A stretch of 64,000 nt of DNA from Hyphomicrobium sp. CS1BSMeth3 (GTDB lineage Bacteria > Pseudomonadota > Alphaproteobacteria > Rhizobiales > Hyphomicrobiaceae). Location: assembly GCF_900117415.1 (NCBI RefSeq), contig NZ_FPEI01000003.1, positions 372,001 to 436,000 on the forward strand, given 5' to 3'. Numbering within the stretch: the first letter of the stretch is position 1; every line of letters starts with the position of its first letter. Position numbers and translations under genes: made by a program. The notes beneath the pieces are model-generated. The model was not told where the DNA came from. It saw only the letters and a program-made list of their open reading frames with translations, and did no database searches. Below are positions 1 through 9,016 of this stretch, piece by piece.

Positions 1-213
1 GAGGGCCGCCGACAGGGTGGGCGCGGTGAGCGCGATACCTCGCGGCCAGCGCAGCAGCCGAGCCGCGCGCGCCACGAAGCTCCATCACGCAAAGAAGAAG
101 CGGCGCCGCGCAAACAGGAGCCGCGCGAGCGTGAGCGCGAGCCGGTGGCCTTCGGCCTCGATGAGAATGTACCGGCATTCCTGCGACGGCCGGTACGGAT
201 CGCCGGGCGATAA
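1..213 (+). CDS. C-terminal tail of an unidentified basic protein (5' truncated by window)
   Basis: Frame 1 is open from the first base to a TAA at 211-213, giving about 70 residues. The first 45 or so are Arg/Glu/Pro-rich and low in complexity. The last 20 include the motif VPAFLRRPVR. Basic disordered tails ending in a short hydrophobic-basic motif like this occur in proteobacterial DEAD-box RNA helicases, so an RhlE-type helicase is a guess only. The catalytic part lies outside the window. The stop is followed within 8 bp by a strong hairpin with an oligo-T tract, which supports this being the true end of a plus-strand gene. Confidence 0.45.
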   Translation, partial: EGRRQGGRGERDTSRPAQQPSRARHEAPSRKEEAAPRKQEPREREREPVAFGLDENVPAFLRRPVRIAGR

Positions 214-220
214 GCCAACA

Positions 221-248
221 AAAAAAGCCGCGTCACCGCGGCTTTTTT
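221..248. terminator. Bidirectional Rho-independent terminator
   Basis: A perfect GC-rich stem (GCCGCG / CGCGGC) with a short TCAC loop is flanked by six A residues on the left and six T residues on the right. It therefore works as an intrinsic terminator on both strands. It lies between the stop of the partial plus-strand gene and the end of the minus-strand HU gene, the usual arrangement for convergent genes. Confidence 0.85.
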
Positions 249-269
249 CATGCTCTCGGGCCAGAAAGC

Positions 270-596
270 TCAGATCGCTTCCTTGAGCTCCTTGGCAGCG
301 CGGAAGGCGACCTTCTTGCTCGCCTTGATCTTGATGGCTTCGCCCGTCGCCGGATTGCGACCCATGCGGGCGGGGCGCTTGCGCACCTGGAGAATACCGA
401 GACCGGCGAGGCGAACGCGCGAGCCCTTCTTGAGGTGCTTGGTGATCATCTCGACCGTCTGGGCCAGCATCTCGAGCCCCTGCTTCTTCGGCAGCTCGTG
501 CGCCTCCGCCAGTGCCGTGCCGAGATCGCGCATCGTCACCGTCACGACCTTCGCAGGTGCCGCCTTCGCTCCTGCCTTGCTCGCCGCTTTCGCCAT
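270..596 (-). CDS. HU family DNA-binding protein
   Basis: A 108-residue nucleoid-associated protein that would bind and bend DNA as a dimer. The HU/IHF signature is clear: GLGILQVRKRPAR leading into the DNA-embracing arm with RNPATGE at residues 80-86. It is longer than the usual 90 residues because of an N-terminal extension of about 18 residues rich in Ala and Lys. The start is fixed by an AGGAGG Shine-Dalgarno 7 bp upstream of ATG. The gene is convergent with the partial gene to its left and shares that gene's terminator. Whether it is the hupA/hupB equivalent or a divergent HU paralogue cannot be told from the sequence alone. Confidence 0.93.
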   Translation of the reverse strand: MAKAASKAGAKAAPAKVVTVTMRDLGTALAEAHELPKKQGLEMLAQTVEMITKHLKKGSRVRLAGLGILQVRKRPARMGRNPATGEAIKIKASKKVAFRAAKELKEAI

Positions 597-1187
597 ATGT
601 GCCTCCTAGGTTCCACTAAAGTTTGGTGTGTAAAGCACCGTCTACATCTTCTGGCCGGACTTCAGACGCTCACTCGCCCCACCCCAGGAGCGGCCGCGTA
701 GTCGGCCCAGGCAGCGTTCGCGAGCTGCGCCGGCGGTTCTCCCGCCCAGCATTTTGCTCGTCGCCGGGTCCCGCCGAAGTGAGATCACTTCCTACCCCGC
801 CCACTCGGCCCGGCTACGCGAAGCTGGTTCGCAAAGCGCTCCACGACTCACGCGCAGGCAGCCGGATAACGCATGTTAGTGACGATGGGAAAGCAAAAAC
901 AGCACGAAAATAGGGGTTTTCGGCACTTCTTGGTCGATTTGCCGCGCTCGTAGAGGGTTTGACCTCAAATTGAGGAGAGCTGTGCGCAGCAACAGCAATC
1001 GCAGCCCGTGCACCTGAAGACCCGCCGGCAAAGCGCGCGATCGCCCCTTGGGCAAGTGCTGAGACGCTTCCCGACCGGCACTTCCGGACGGGTCCGAGTG
1101 TACCCCTTGGAGCGCACGAGCGATGGCGAGCTTGTTGACACGTTCGGCGGCTGTCTCTAAACCAGCCGCGACCCATAGATTGCCTTC
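597..1187. other. 591-bp intergenic region between HU and tRNA-Ala
   Basis: It must hold the leader and promoter of the minus-strand HU gene at its left end and the promoter of the tRNA at its right end. The longest open frame here (minus strand, about 120 codons) has no recognisable motif and a composition unlike the neighbouring genes. I see no convincing gene, repeat or RNA in it. Confidence 0.5.
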
Positions 1188-1263
1188 GGGGCCGTAGCTC
1201 AGATGGGAGAGCGCTGCAATCGCACTGCAGAGGTCAGGGGTTCGATTCCCCTCGGCTCCACCA
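1188..1263 (+). tRNA. tRNA-Ala (anticodon CGC)
   Basis: A 76-base cloverleaf with CCA encoded. The acceptor stem GGGGCCG/CGGCTCC contains the G3-U70 pair that is the alanine identity element. The anticodon stem CTGCA/TGCAG encloses the loop ATCGCAC, so the anticodon is CGC and reads GCG codons. The T-loop TTCGATT is canonical. GCG is a frequent Ala codon in the surrounding high-GC genes. Confidence 0.96.
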
Positions 1264-1717
1264 CCCTCCCCCCTTTTGAATTTTCAGGCGCTTATTGCCT
1301 GGGTTTCCGGGTCCTCGACGGCCGGATCGCAAAAACTGCCCGCAGCTTTCCCCGCCTTGGTTGCCAAGCGCGGATCGGTACTATTCAATGATCGATAACG
1401 GAGGCCTCGAGCGCTCCGACGATCCACGAGCCGGAAAAACGGCACGTCCAAGGGGATGGAAGCGCGAGGTCGCGTATGACTCCAGTGGTCATGCCGCGGG
1501 CTGAAGAGCTGACGAAGGGACACAAGACCTTCGTCGGACGGGCAGTTCTATGCTCGGCCCCTCGTCTCGCGCACTCGATCTTTCCCCCTACCGGCACTTC
1601 CGCTTTACCGCCCCATCGCGATCGACTTGCGCGCAACGGCAAGCCGCCCGCGTGGCCGTGAGCCAAGGCCGGCACCGACAAAGGGACAATCGAAAAAAGC
1701 CAGGGAGAGAACCGATA
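1264..1717. other. 454-bp intergenic region upstream of the binding-protein gene
   Basis: No ORF here has a recognisable product, although the frame of the binding-protein gene stays open upstream to about 1550. It presumably carries that gene's promoter. No repeat or strong hairpin was seen, and no fragment of an integrase or of the tRNA 3' end was found that would suggest an attachment site. Confidence 0.4.
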
Positions 1718-2944
1718 ATGTCGTTAGCACGCAACCTGCTCGCCGGCGCTGCCGCGCTGTCGATGGCCATCGCGGCCGGCCCCGCCAACGCGCAGATCTC
1801 TGGAGACGTCGTCAGAATCGGCGTGCTCACGGACATGAACAGCATCTATGCCGACATCAACGGTATGGGCGCCGTCGAAGCCGCGCGCATGGCCGTCGAG
1901 GATTTCGGCGGGACCGTGCTCGGCAAGAAGATCGAGGTCGTCTACGCCGACACGCAGAACAAGGCCGACATTGGCATGTCGGTCGGCGGCCGCTGGTTCG
2001 ACGTCGACGGCGTCGACATGATCGCCGGTGCGTCGTCCTCAGCCGTGAGCCTCGCCATCCAGACGCTCGTCGGTTCCAAAAACAAGGTCTTTCTCGCCTC
2101 CGACCCGGCCTCGTCCGACATCACGGGCAAGCTCTGCAATGCCAATACGATCCACTGGGTGTACGACACGTACGCGCTCGCCAACGGCACCGGCTCCGCC
2201 GTGGTCCAGTCGGGCGGCGACACCTGGTTCTTCCTCACGGCGGACTACGCCTTCGGCTATGCGCTCGAGCGCGATGTCGGCGCCGTGGTGACGAAGTCGG
2301 GCGGCAAGGTTCTCGGCAGCGTTCGCCATCCGCTCAATACGTCGGACTTCTCGTCTTTCATTCTCCAGGCCCAGGCCTCGAAGTCGAAGATCGTCGGCCT
2401 CGCCAATGCCGGCGGCGATACCATCAACTCGATCAAGCAGGCGGCCGAGTTCGGCGTCGTGAAGGGAGGCCAGAAGCTCGCCGGCCTCCTCGTCTTCATC
2501 TCGGACATCCACAGCCTCGGGCTCGATGCGGCGCAAGGCCTCCAGCTCACCAGCGCTTTCTACTGGGATCGCACGGAAGAATCCCGCGCATGGTCGAAGC
2601 GTTGGGGCGACCGCTTCAGGAACCGCCGCCCGACCATGGCGCAGGCCGGCTTCTACTCGAGCATCATCCACTATCTCAAGGCCGTGCAGGCGCTCGGGAC
2701 GGATGAGCCCGGCGACAAGGTCGTCGCCAAGATGAAGGAATTGCCGACCGACGATCCGCTCTTCGGCAAGGGATACGTGCGCATCGACGGGCGCAAGATG
2801 CACGACATGTACCTCTTCGAGGTCAAGTCGCCATCTGAGTCCAAGTACCCTTGGGACTACTACAAGCTCATCCGCACGATCCCGGCCGAACAAGCCTTCC
2901 GTCCGCTCGATCAAGGCGGTTGCAAGCTGGCGGCGAAGAACTGA
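1718..2944 (+). CDS. Branched-chain amino acid-type ABC transporter substrate-binding protein
   Basis: A 408-residue periplasmic binding protein of the LivK type (Peripla_BP_6 fold) that delivers a ligand to a liv-type ABC transporter. Residues 1-25 are a classical Sec signal peptide ending in ANA before Gln26. The mature part opens with VRIGVLTDMNS, the usual first strand of the family. The ATG at 1718 is chosen because the signal peptide starts there and a GGGAG Shine-Dalgarno lies 10 bp upstream; the frame remains open upstream without family sequence. The probable partners are livHMGF at 5421-8847, separated from it by a minus-strand acs. The family also binds urea, amides and aromatic acids, so the ligand is unknown. 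Confidence 0.9.
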   Translation: MSLARNLLAGAAALSMAIAAGPANAQISGDVVRIGVLTDMNSIYADINGMGAVEAARMAVEDFGGTVLGKKIEVVYADTQNKADIGMSVGGRWFDVDGVDMIAGASSSAVSLAIQTLVGSKNKVFLASDPASSDITGKLCNANTIHWVYDTYALANGTGSAVVQSGGDTWFFLTADYAFGYALERDVGAVVTKSGGKVLGSVRHPLNTSDFSSFILQAQASKSKIVGLANAGGDTINSIKQAAEFGVVKGGQKLAGLLVFISDIHSLGLDAAQGLQLTSAFYWDRTEESRAWSKRWGDRFRNRRPTMAQAGFYSSIIHYLKAVQALGTDEPGDKVVAKMKELPTDDPLFGKGYVRIDGRKMHDMYLFEVKSPSESKYPWDYYKLIRTIPAEQAFRPLDQGGCKLAAKN

Positions 2945-2971
2945 AGCACTCTACCGGGCATCGCAAATAAA

Positions 2972-3000
2972 GGCGCCGGCCTCTTTCCGAGACCGGCGCC
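2972..3000. terminator. Stem-loop between convergent genes
   Basis: A strong GC stem (GGCGCCGG with its complement CCGGCGCC) lies between the end of the binding-protein gene and the end of acs. No oligo-T tract follows on either strand, so it may slow or end transcription with Rho, or protect 3' ends. Confidence 0.5.
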
Positions 3001-3028
3001 GGCGCATTGAAACCTCTTTGATCGCGTC

Positions 3029-4981
<1,953 letters not shown>

Positions 4982-5420
4982 CTGTTTCGCTCCCATCGCG
5001 AGGCCCACGCCAGGGCCAATCTAGAGGCTTGTCTTAGGCCGCATTATCGGGAGGCAGGGCGGCCGGGGCAACTGCCTCGTTCGTCGAATGCTAACGGCAC
5101 CGCGAAGGGCTGGCATGAGCCAGCCCAAGGGCCCCGAGAGCGCGGCAACAGGGTTCCGGTTGTGCCGCGAATGCACTAAAAGCCTCTCACAGATCCTTCC
5201 TGGGGAGGCGCCGGCGCTCCGCTCGCGTCGCTAGTGTGATGATCGAGAAATTCGCCACCTTTCGCGACACGGGATCGAGCGAATTTCTCGATCTGAATCA
5301 CACGAGCAAGATTATGATTCTAGTGTCCCTTTTGATTCCGAAGCTCGCTCGGGACACTGGCATCGAGGTTAAGCGAACTTCGGAATCGGGACACTAGATG
5401 GCATTCATGAGCAGCCTTGC
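4982..5420. other. Divergent intergenic region acs / livH
   Basis: This 439-bp region separates acs (minus) from livH (plus). The left 250 bp must hold the acs promoter and shows no obvious structure. The right part is occupied by a 167-bp double-palindrome repeat (5231-5397, annotated separately) and by a very short reading frame that runs into the livH start. Confidence 0.6.
5231..5397 (+). repeat. 167-bp double-palindrome repeat, copy 1
   Basis: The element begins and ends with CTAG. The first palindrome has arms GTGTGAT..GAGAAATTCGC and GCGAATTTCTC..ATCACAC. The second has arms CTAGTGTCCC..ATTCCGAAG and CTTCGGAAT..GGGACACTAG. The internal segment GGGACACTGG can also pair with the 5' arm of the second palindrome, giving an alternative smaller hairpin. 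Copies of exactly the same length lie at 8850, 23206 (minus) and 50334 (minus). The element ends directly at an ATG (5398) and places GGGA at Shine-Dalgarno distance from it. It contains an in-frame 52-codon ORF (5239-5397). Not a family I recognise. Confidence 0.93.
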
Positions 5421-5424
5421 ATGA
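5398..5424 (+). other. Possible 8-codon leader ORF coupled to livH
   Basis: An ATG immediately after repeat copy 1 opens a frame encoding MAFMSSLA. Its TGA overlaps the livH start in the arrangement ATGA (5421-5424). The repeat-derived GGGA six bases upstream could act as the ribosome binding site. livH itself has no clear Shine-Dalgarno, so translational coupling through this leader is plausible. It may also be a chance reading frame. Confidence 0.3.
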
Positions 5425-6290
5425 GTCTGGCCGGCTTCCTCGCGCAGCTCCTCAATGGCGTGCAGTACGGGCTCCTGCTGTTCCTGATCGCCAGCGGCCT
5501 CACGCTGATCTTCGGCGTGATGGGCATCATCAATCTCGCGCACGGCTCGCTGTTCATGGTCGGCGCCTATGTCGCCTATCTGGTGACCCGCAGTGTCGGC
5601 TCGGCGTGGCTCGCGCTGCCGCTGGCGCTTCTCGGCGGTGCAGCATTCGGCGCACTCCTCGAGCGGGGGCTCTTCCGCCATTTCTACAAGCGCGATCACC
5701 TCGATCAGGTGCTCCTGACCTTCGCCCTCATCCTGCTCTTTGAGGAAGCGCGCTCGATACTCGTCGGCAATGACTTCTACTCGGTCCCGGTGCCGACGGC
5801 GTTCGACTTCTCGGTGCCGATCACCGCCGGCTTCTCCTACTCTGCCTATCGCTTCGCCGTGATCGGCGTGTGTCTTGCGCTCGCCGTCGCGCTCTTCCTG
5901 TGGATCGAGCGCACGCGCATGGGCGCCGTCATCCGCGCCGCGGCCGAGAAACCCGAGATGGTCGACGTGATCGGCATCGACGCACGGCGCGTGCACATGA
6001 CCGTCTTTGCCGTCGGCACGGCGCTGGCGCTGACGGCGGGCGTGCTCGCGGCTCCGCTCTACTCTGTCTATCCGGGCATGGGCGACGGCTTTCTCATCAT
6101 CTCGTTCGTGGTGGTCGTCATTGGCGGGCTCGGCTCGATCTCGGGCGCTTTCTGGTCGGCACTGCTGATCGGCCTCGTCGATACGCTCGGCAAGGCCTAT
6201 GTGCCCGCCGTCGCCGGGCTCGCCATCTACGTGCTCATGGCCGCGGTCCTGCTCTGGCGGCCGACCGGCCTCTTCGGTCAACGCGGCTGA
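5421..6290 (+). CDS. Branched-chain amino acid-type ABC transporter permease (LivH family)
   Basis: A 289-residue integral inner-membrane permease with about eight hydrophobic segments. It shows the LivH-family N-terminus (LLNGVQYGLLLFLIASGL) and the loop GVMGIINLAHG. With the LivM-type protein encoded next it would form the translocation channel for the liv-type importer. The start at 5421 is chosen because the family's N-terminus begins there; its ATGA overlap with a short leader frame is noted separately. Upstream is repeat copy 1; livM follows after 15 bp. The four genes livH-M-G-F are tightly packed and surely form an operon. Confidence 0.93.
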   Translation: MSLAGFLAQLLNGVQYGLLLFLIASGLTLIFGVMGIINLAHGSLFMVGAYVAYLVTRSVGSAWLALPLALLGGAAFGALLERGLFRHFYKRDHLDQVLLTFALILLFEEARSILVGNDFYSVPVPTAFDFSVPITAGFSYSAYRFAVIGVCLALAVALFLWIERTRMGAVIRAAAEKPEMVDVIGIDARRVHMTVFAVGTALALTAGVLAAPLYSVYPGMGDGFLIISFVVVVIGGLGSISGAFWSALLIGLVDTLGKAYVPAVAGLAIYVLMAAVLLWRPTGLFGQRG

Positions 6291-6305
6291 GGAGGACGGC
6301 GCACA

Positions 6306-7376
6306 ATGCTGCCGACGCCGAAAGGAGCCTTCGGTCTGGCCGCCGGCACCGTGCTGCTGGCGCTGCTGCCTTATATGGTCCAGTACTACTACGTGGAGCT
6401 TGCGACGACAGCGCTCGTCGCAGCCATGCTCGCGCTGAGCCTCCAGCTCCTCGTCGGCTGCACGGGCCTCGTCAGCCTCGGCCATGGCGCCTTCTATGGG
6501 CTCGCGGCCTATACTGTCTACCTCGTGACGCCCGAGGATGCGGGCCTCTCGATCATGATCACGCTCCCGCTCGCCGTGCTGGCCGCGGGCGCCGCGGCGC
6601 TCATCGTCGGCGCGCTCTCGCTCCGAACGCGCGGTTTCTTCTTTCTCATGGTCACGCTCGCTTTCGGGCAGATGATCTTCTTCATTTTCCACGACACCAA
6701 GCTCGGGGGCGGCACGGATGGCGCCTATCTCGCGCGACCGGCGCTCTCCTTCCTCGGTCTCGAGCTGACCTACACGCGCCGCCAGCGCCCGGTGTTCCTG
6801 TACTATGTGGCGCTCGTGCAGCTGGTTGCCATGTACCTGTTCCTCGCCTTCCTTCTGCGCTCGCTGTTCGGCCGCGTGCTCGAAGGCATCCGCGTGAACG
6901 AGCACCGCATGCGCGCGCTCGGCTATGACACGTACCGCTACAAGCTTGCTGCCTTCGTGATTGCGGGTGCGCTGGCGGGTGTCGCCGGTCACATGTGGGC
7001 CATGCATCGCGCCTTCGTGAACCCCGAGATTGTCGGCTGGCACCGCTCGGCCGAGGCGCTCCTCATGATCCTGCTCGGCGGGCTCCAATCGCTGCACGGG
7101 CCCATTCTCGGTGCGCTCGCTTTCACGGGCCTCGGCGAGTTGCCGCAGCTCGTCGGCGACGCCAAGCCGTTCGCGCGCTTCTTTGCCGCCATCGGGCTCG
7201 AGCATTTCGGGCTCAAGGTGCAGGCGCTCGCCGAACGCAAGTTGCTGCTCGAAGGTCTCGTCATCCTCGCCGTGGTGCTCATTCTGCCACGTGGCCTCGC
7301 CAGCCTGCGCTTTCCGCGCTTCATCCGGCCCGCCTATGGCAGACGCCCCGCGCGCGACGAGCAGGTGCGGCCATGA
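6306..7376 (+). CDS. Branched-chain amino acid-type ABC transporter permease (LivM family)
   Basis: A 356-residue polytopic membrane protein, the second permease subunit of this importer. It has the LivM pattern: an N-terminal hydrophobic core, the segment LLVGCTGLVSLGHGAFYGLAAY, and the conserved cytoplasmic loop around GIRVNEHRMRALGYD that contacts the ATPases. A purine-rich stretch (GAGGA) precedes the ATG. Its stop overlaps the ATG of the next gene by four bases (ATGA), so translation of the pair is coupled. The C-terminus ends in a basic tail. Confidence 0.93.
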   Translation: MLPTPKGAFGLAAGTVLLALLPYMVQYYYVELATTALVAAMLALSLQLLVGCTGLVSLGHGAFYGLAAYTVYLVTPEDAGLSIMITLPLAVLAAGAAALIVGALSLRTRGFFFLMVTLAFGQMIFFIFHDTKLGGGTDGAYLARPALSFLGLELTYTRRQRPVFLYYVALVQLVAMYLFLAFLLRSLFGRVLEGIRVNEHRMRALGYDTYRYKLAAFVIAGALAGVAGHMWAMHRAFVNPEIVGWHRSAEALLMILLGGLQSLHGPILGALAFTGLGELPQLVGDAKPFARFFAAIGLEHFGLKVQALAERKLLLEGLVILAVVLILPRGLASLRFPRFIRPAYGRRPARDEQVRP

Positions 7377-8131
7377 GCGCAGAGGCCACCCCGGTCCTGG
7401 AGACGACAGCGCTGAGCAAATCCTTCGGCGGCCTCGCGGCCGTGCGCAATGTCTCGATTGCACTCCGGCGCGGGGAGCTGCACGCCGTGATCGGCCCCAA
7501 TGGCGCGGGCAAGTCGACACTCGTGAACCTGCTCTCGGGGGAGCTCAAGCCAACCTCCGGCGAGATCCGTCTCGATGGCCGCCCGGTCGCTGGTTCCTCG
7601 GCGCCGCAGATGGCGCAGGCCGGCGTCGCCCGCTCCTTCCAGCGCACGAACATCTTTCCCCCGCTCTCGATCCTCGAAAACGTCCGCCTCGCCGCGCAGG
7701 CCATCCACACGCCGGCGCGCGAGCTCTTGCGGCCGCGCACATCCGCCCGTGATATCGACGCCCGCGTCGCCACCGTGCTGGAACGCATCGGTCTCCACGA
7801 GGCACCCAATCGCATTGCCGGCACGCTTTCGCACGGCGAGCAGCGCCTGATCGAGATCGCCATGACGCTCGCCGGAAACCCGCGCGTCCTTCTGCTCGAC
7901 GAGCCGCTCGCCGGCATGGGCAACGAGGAATCCTTGGGCCTCGCGCGCCTGCTGAAGAGCCTCGCGCGCGACCACGCCGTATTGCTCATCGAGCACGACA
8001 TGGACTTCGTGTTCTCGGTCGCCGATCGCATGACCGTGATGGTCGAAGGCGGCCTTCTGGCGAGCGGGCCGCCCGATGCCATCCGTGCCGATGCCGCCGT
8101 CCAGCGCGCCTATCTCGGGGCTGCGTCATGA
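7373..8131 (+). CDS. Branched-chain amino acid-type ABC transporter ATP-binding protein (LivG family)
   Basis: A 252-residue ATPase subunit. Walker A is GPNGAGKST at residues 41-49, the ABC signature region reads LSHGEQRL (His in place of the first Gly), and Walker B ends LLLDEPLAGM. A long Q-loop region with VARSFQRTNIF is typical of LivG. The frame is open for another 126 codons upstream inside livM, but the ATG at 7373 overlaps the livM stop (ATGA) and gives the normal N-terminus. Its own stop overlaps the next start in the same way. Confidence 0.93.
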   Translation: MSAEATPVLETTALSKSFGGLAAVRNVSIALRRGELHAVIGPNGAGKSTLVNLLSGELKPTSGEIRLDGRPVAGSSAPQMAQAGVARSFQRTNIFPPLSILENVRLAAQAIHTPARELLRPRTSARDIDARVATVLERIGLHEAPNRIAGTLSHGEQRLIEIAMTLAGNPRVLLLDEPLAGMGNEESLGLARLLKSLARDHAVLLIEHDMDFVFSVADRMTVMVEGGLLASGPPDAIRADAAVQRAYLGAAS

Positions 8132-8847
8132 CGGGTCATGCGGAGCTGCTCTCCGCGACAGGCCTTCATGCCTTCTACGGGCCGAGCCACATCCTGCGCG
8201 GCGTGACGTTGACGGTCGGCCGCGGCGAGACGGTCGCGCTCATGGGTCGCAATGGCATGGGCAAGAGCACGCTCATCCGCACCATCATGGGCCTCGTGCC
8301 GGCGGCCGAGGGCCGCGTCGAGCTCGCCGGCATCGACGCAACGCGCCTGCCGACCTTCGCGCGCTCGCAACTGGGCGTCGCGTATGTTCCCGAAGGGCGC
8401 GGCATCTTCGGGACGCTCTCGGTCGCGGAGAACCTCGACATTGCCGCGCGCCCCGGCCCTGATGGCGCCACGGAATGGACCGTGCCCCGCGTCTTCGAGC
8501 TCTTCCCGCGCCTTGCCGAGCGGCGCACGAACCGCGGCGATCAGCTCTCCGGCGGCGAGCAGCAGATGCTCGCGATTGCGCGCGCGCTCCTGACGAACCC
8601 ACGCCTCATCATCCTCGACGAGGCCACCGAGGGTCTCGCTCCGCTCATCCGCGAGGAGATCTGGGCGACGATCCGCCTCCTCCGCAGCACCGGACTCGCC
8701 GCCCTCATCGTCGACAAGTCCGTGAACGAGCTGGCGAGCGTCGCCGACCGTGTCGTGATACTCGTGAAGGGTGAGATCGTGCATGAGGGGCCGCCGGCAG
8801 CGCTGCTCGCCGATGCGGCGCTCATGCATCGCCACCTGGGAGTCTAG
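8128..8847 (+). CDS. Branched-chain amino acid-type ABC transporter ATP-binding protein (LivF family)
   Basis: A 239-residue second ATPase of the importer. Walker A is GRNGMGKST (residues 40-48), the signature is LSGGEQQ (140-146) and Walker B ends in DEATEGL (164-170). The motif YVPEGRGIF is diagnostic of LivF-type subunits. It starts on an ATGA overlap with the LivG gene. Its stop is only 2 bp before repeat copy 2, after which the hydrolase gene begins, so transcription of the hydrolase may depend on or be interrupted by that repeat. Confidence 0.93.
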   Translation: MTGHAELLSATGLHAFYGPSHILRGVTLTVGRGETVALMGRNGMGKSTLIRTIMGLVPAAEGRVELAGIDATRLPTFARSQLGVAYVPEGRGIFGTLSVAENLDIAARPGPDGATEWTVPRVFELFPRLAERRTNRGDQLSGGEQQMLAIARALLTNPRLIILDEATEGLAPLIREEIWATIRLLRSTGLAALIVDKSVNELASVADRVVILVKGEIVHEGPPAALLADAALMHRHLGV

Positions 8848-8849
8848 GG

Positions 8850-9016
8850 CTGGTGTGATGATCGAGAAATTCGCCAGTGCTCGCGGTACGGTATCGAGCG
8901 AATTTCTCGATCTGAATCACACCAGGAAATCTACGATGCTAGTGCCCCTGTTGTTTCCGAGTTTCGCTCGGGTCACCCGCATCGACGTTAAGCGAACCTC
9001 GGAAACGGGGCACTAG
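8850..9016 (+). repeat. 167-bp double-palindrome repeat, copy 2
   Basis: Same element and length as copy 1 and the most diverged in its arms. Several changes are compensatory: the outer base pair of palindrome 1 is G-C here (CTGG..CCAG) where copy 3 has A-T, and in palindrome 2 CTAGTGCCCC pairs with GGGGCACTAG where the others have CTAGTGTCCC/GGGACACTAG. Two further inner pairs also covary. It fills the whole gap between a stop codon (8847) and an ATG (9017), and GGGG lies six bases before that ATG. The 52-codon frame (8858-9016) is intact. Confidence 0.93.

Noticed and set aside
814-1176. 120-codon minus-strand ORF upstream of the tRNA
   Set aside because: No motif, no clear Shine-Dalgarno and amino-acid composition unlike real genes of the window; treated as intergenic.
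1188-1263. tRNA-Ala as an integration site for a genomic island
   Set aside because: No integrase gene, no duplicated tRNA 3' end and no change in gene content typical of an island was seen downstream.
5239-5397. Annotating the 52-codon frame of the repeats as protein genes
   Set aside because: Changes between copies are mostly amino-acid-altering, and the frame is contained in palindromic DNA. It is reported as a finding, not as a CDS.
5394-7520. 708-codon open frame on the minus strand opposite livH-livM
   Set aside because: It is the antisense shadow of two clear permease genes; its translation is a low-complexity mix of Glu, Arg, His and Ala, as expected for high-GC antisense frames. 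The same holds for long antisense frames opposite acs (3332-5179), sgaA/YdiJ-like (37407-39650), ligA (50368-52917) and ftsZ (55546-57447).
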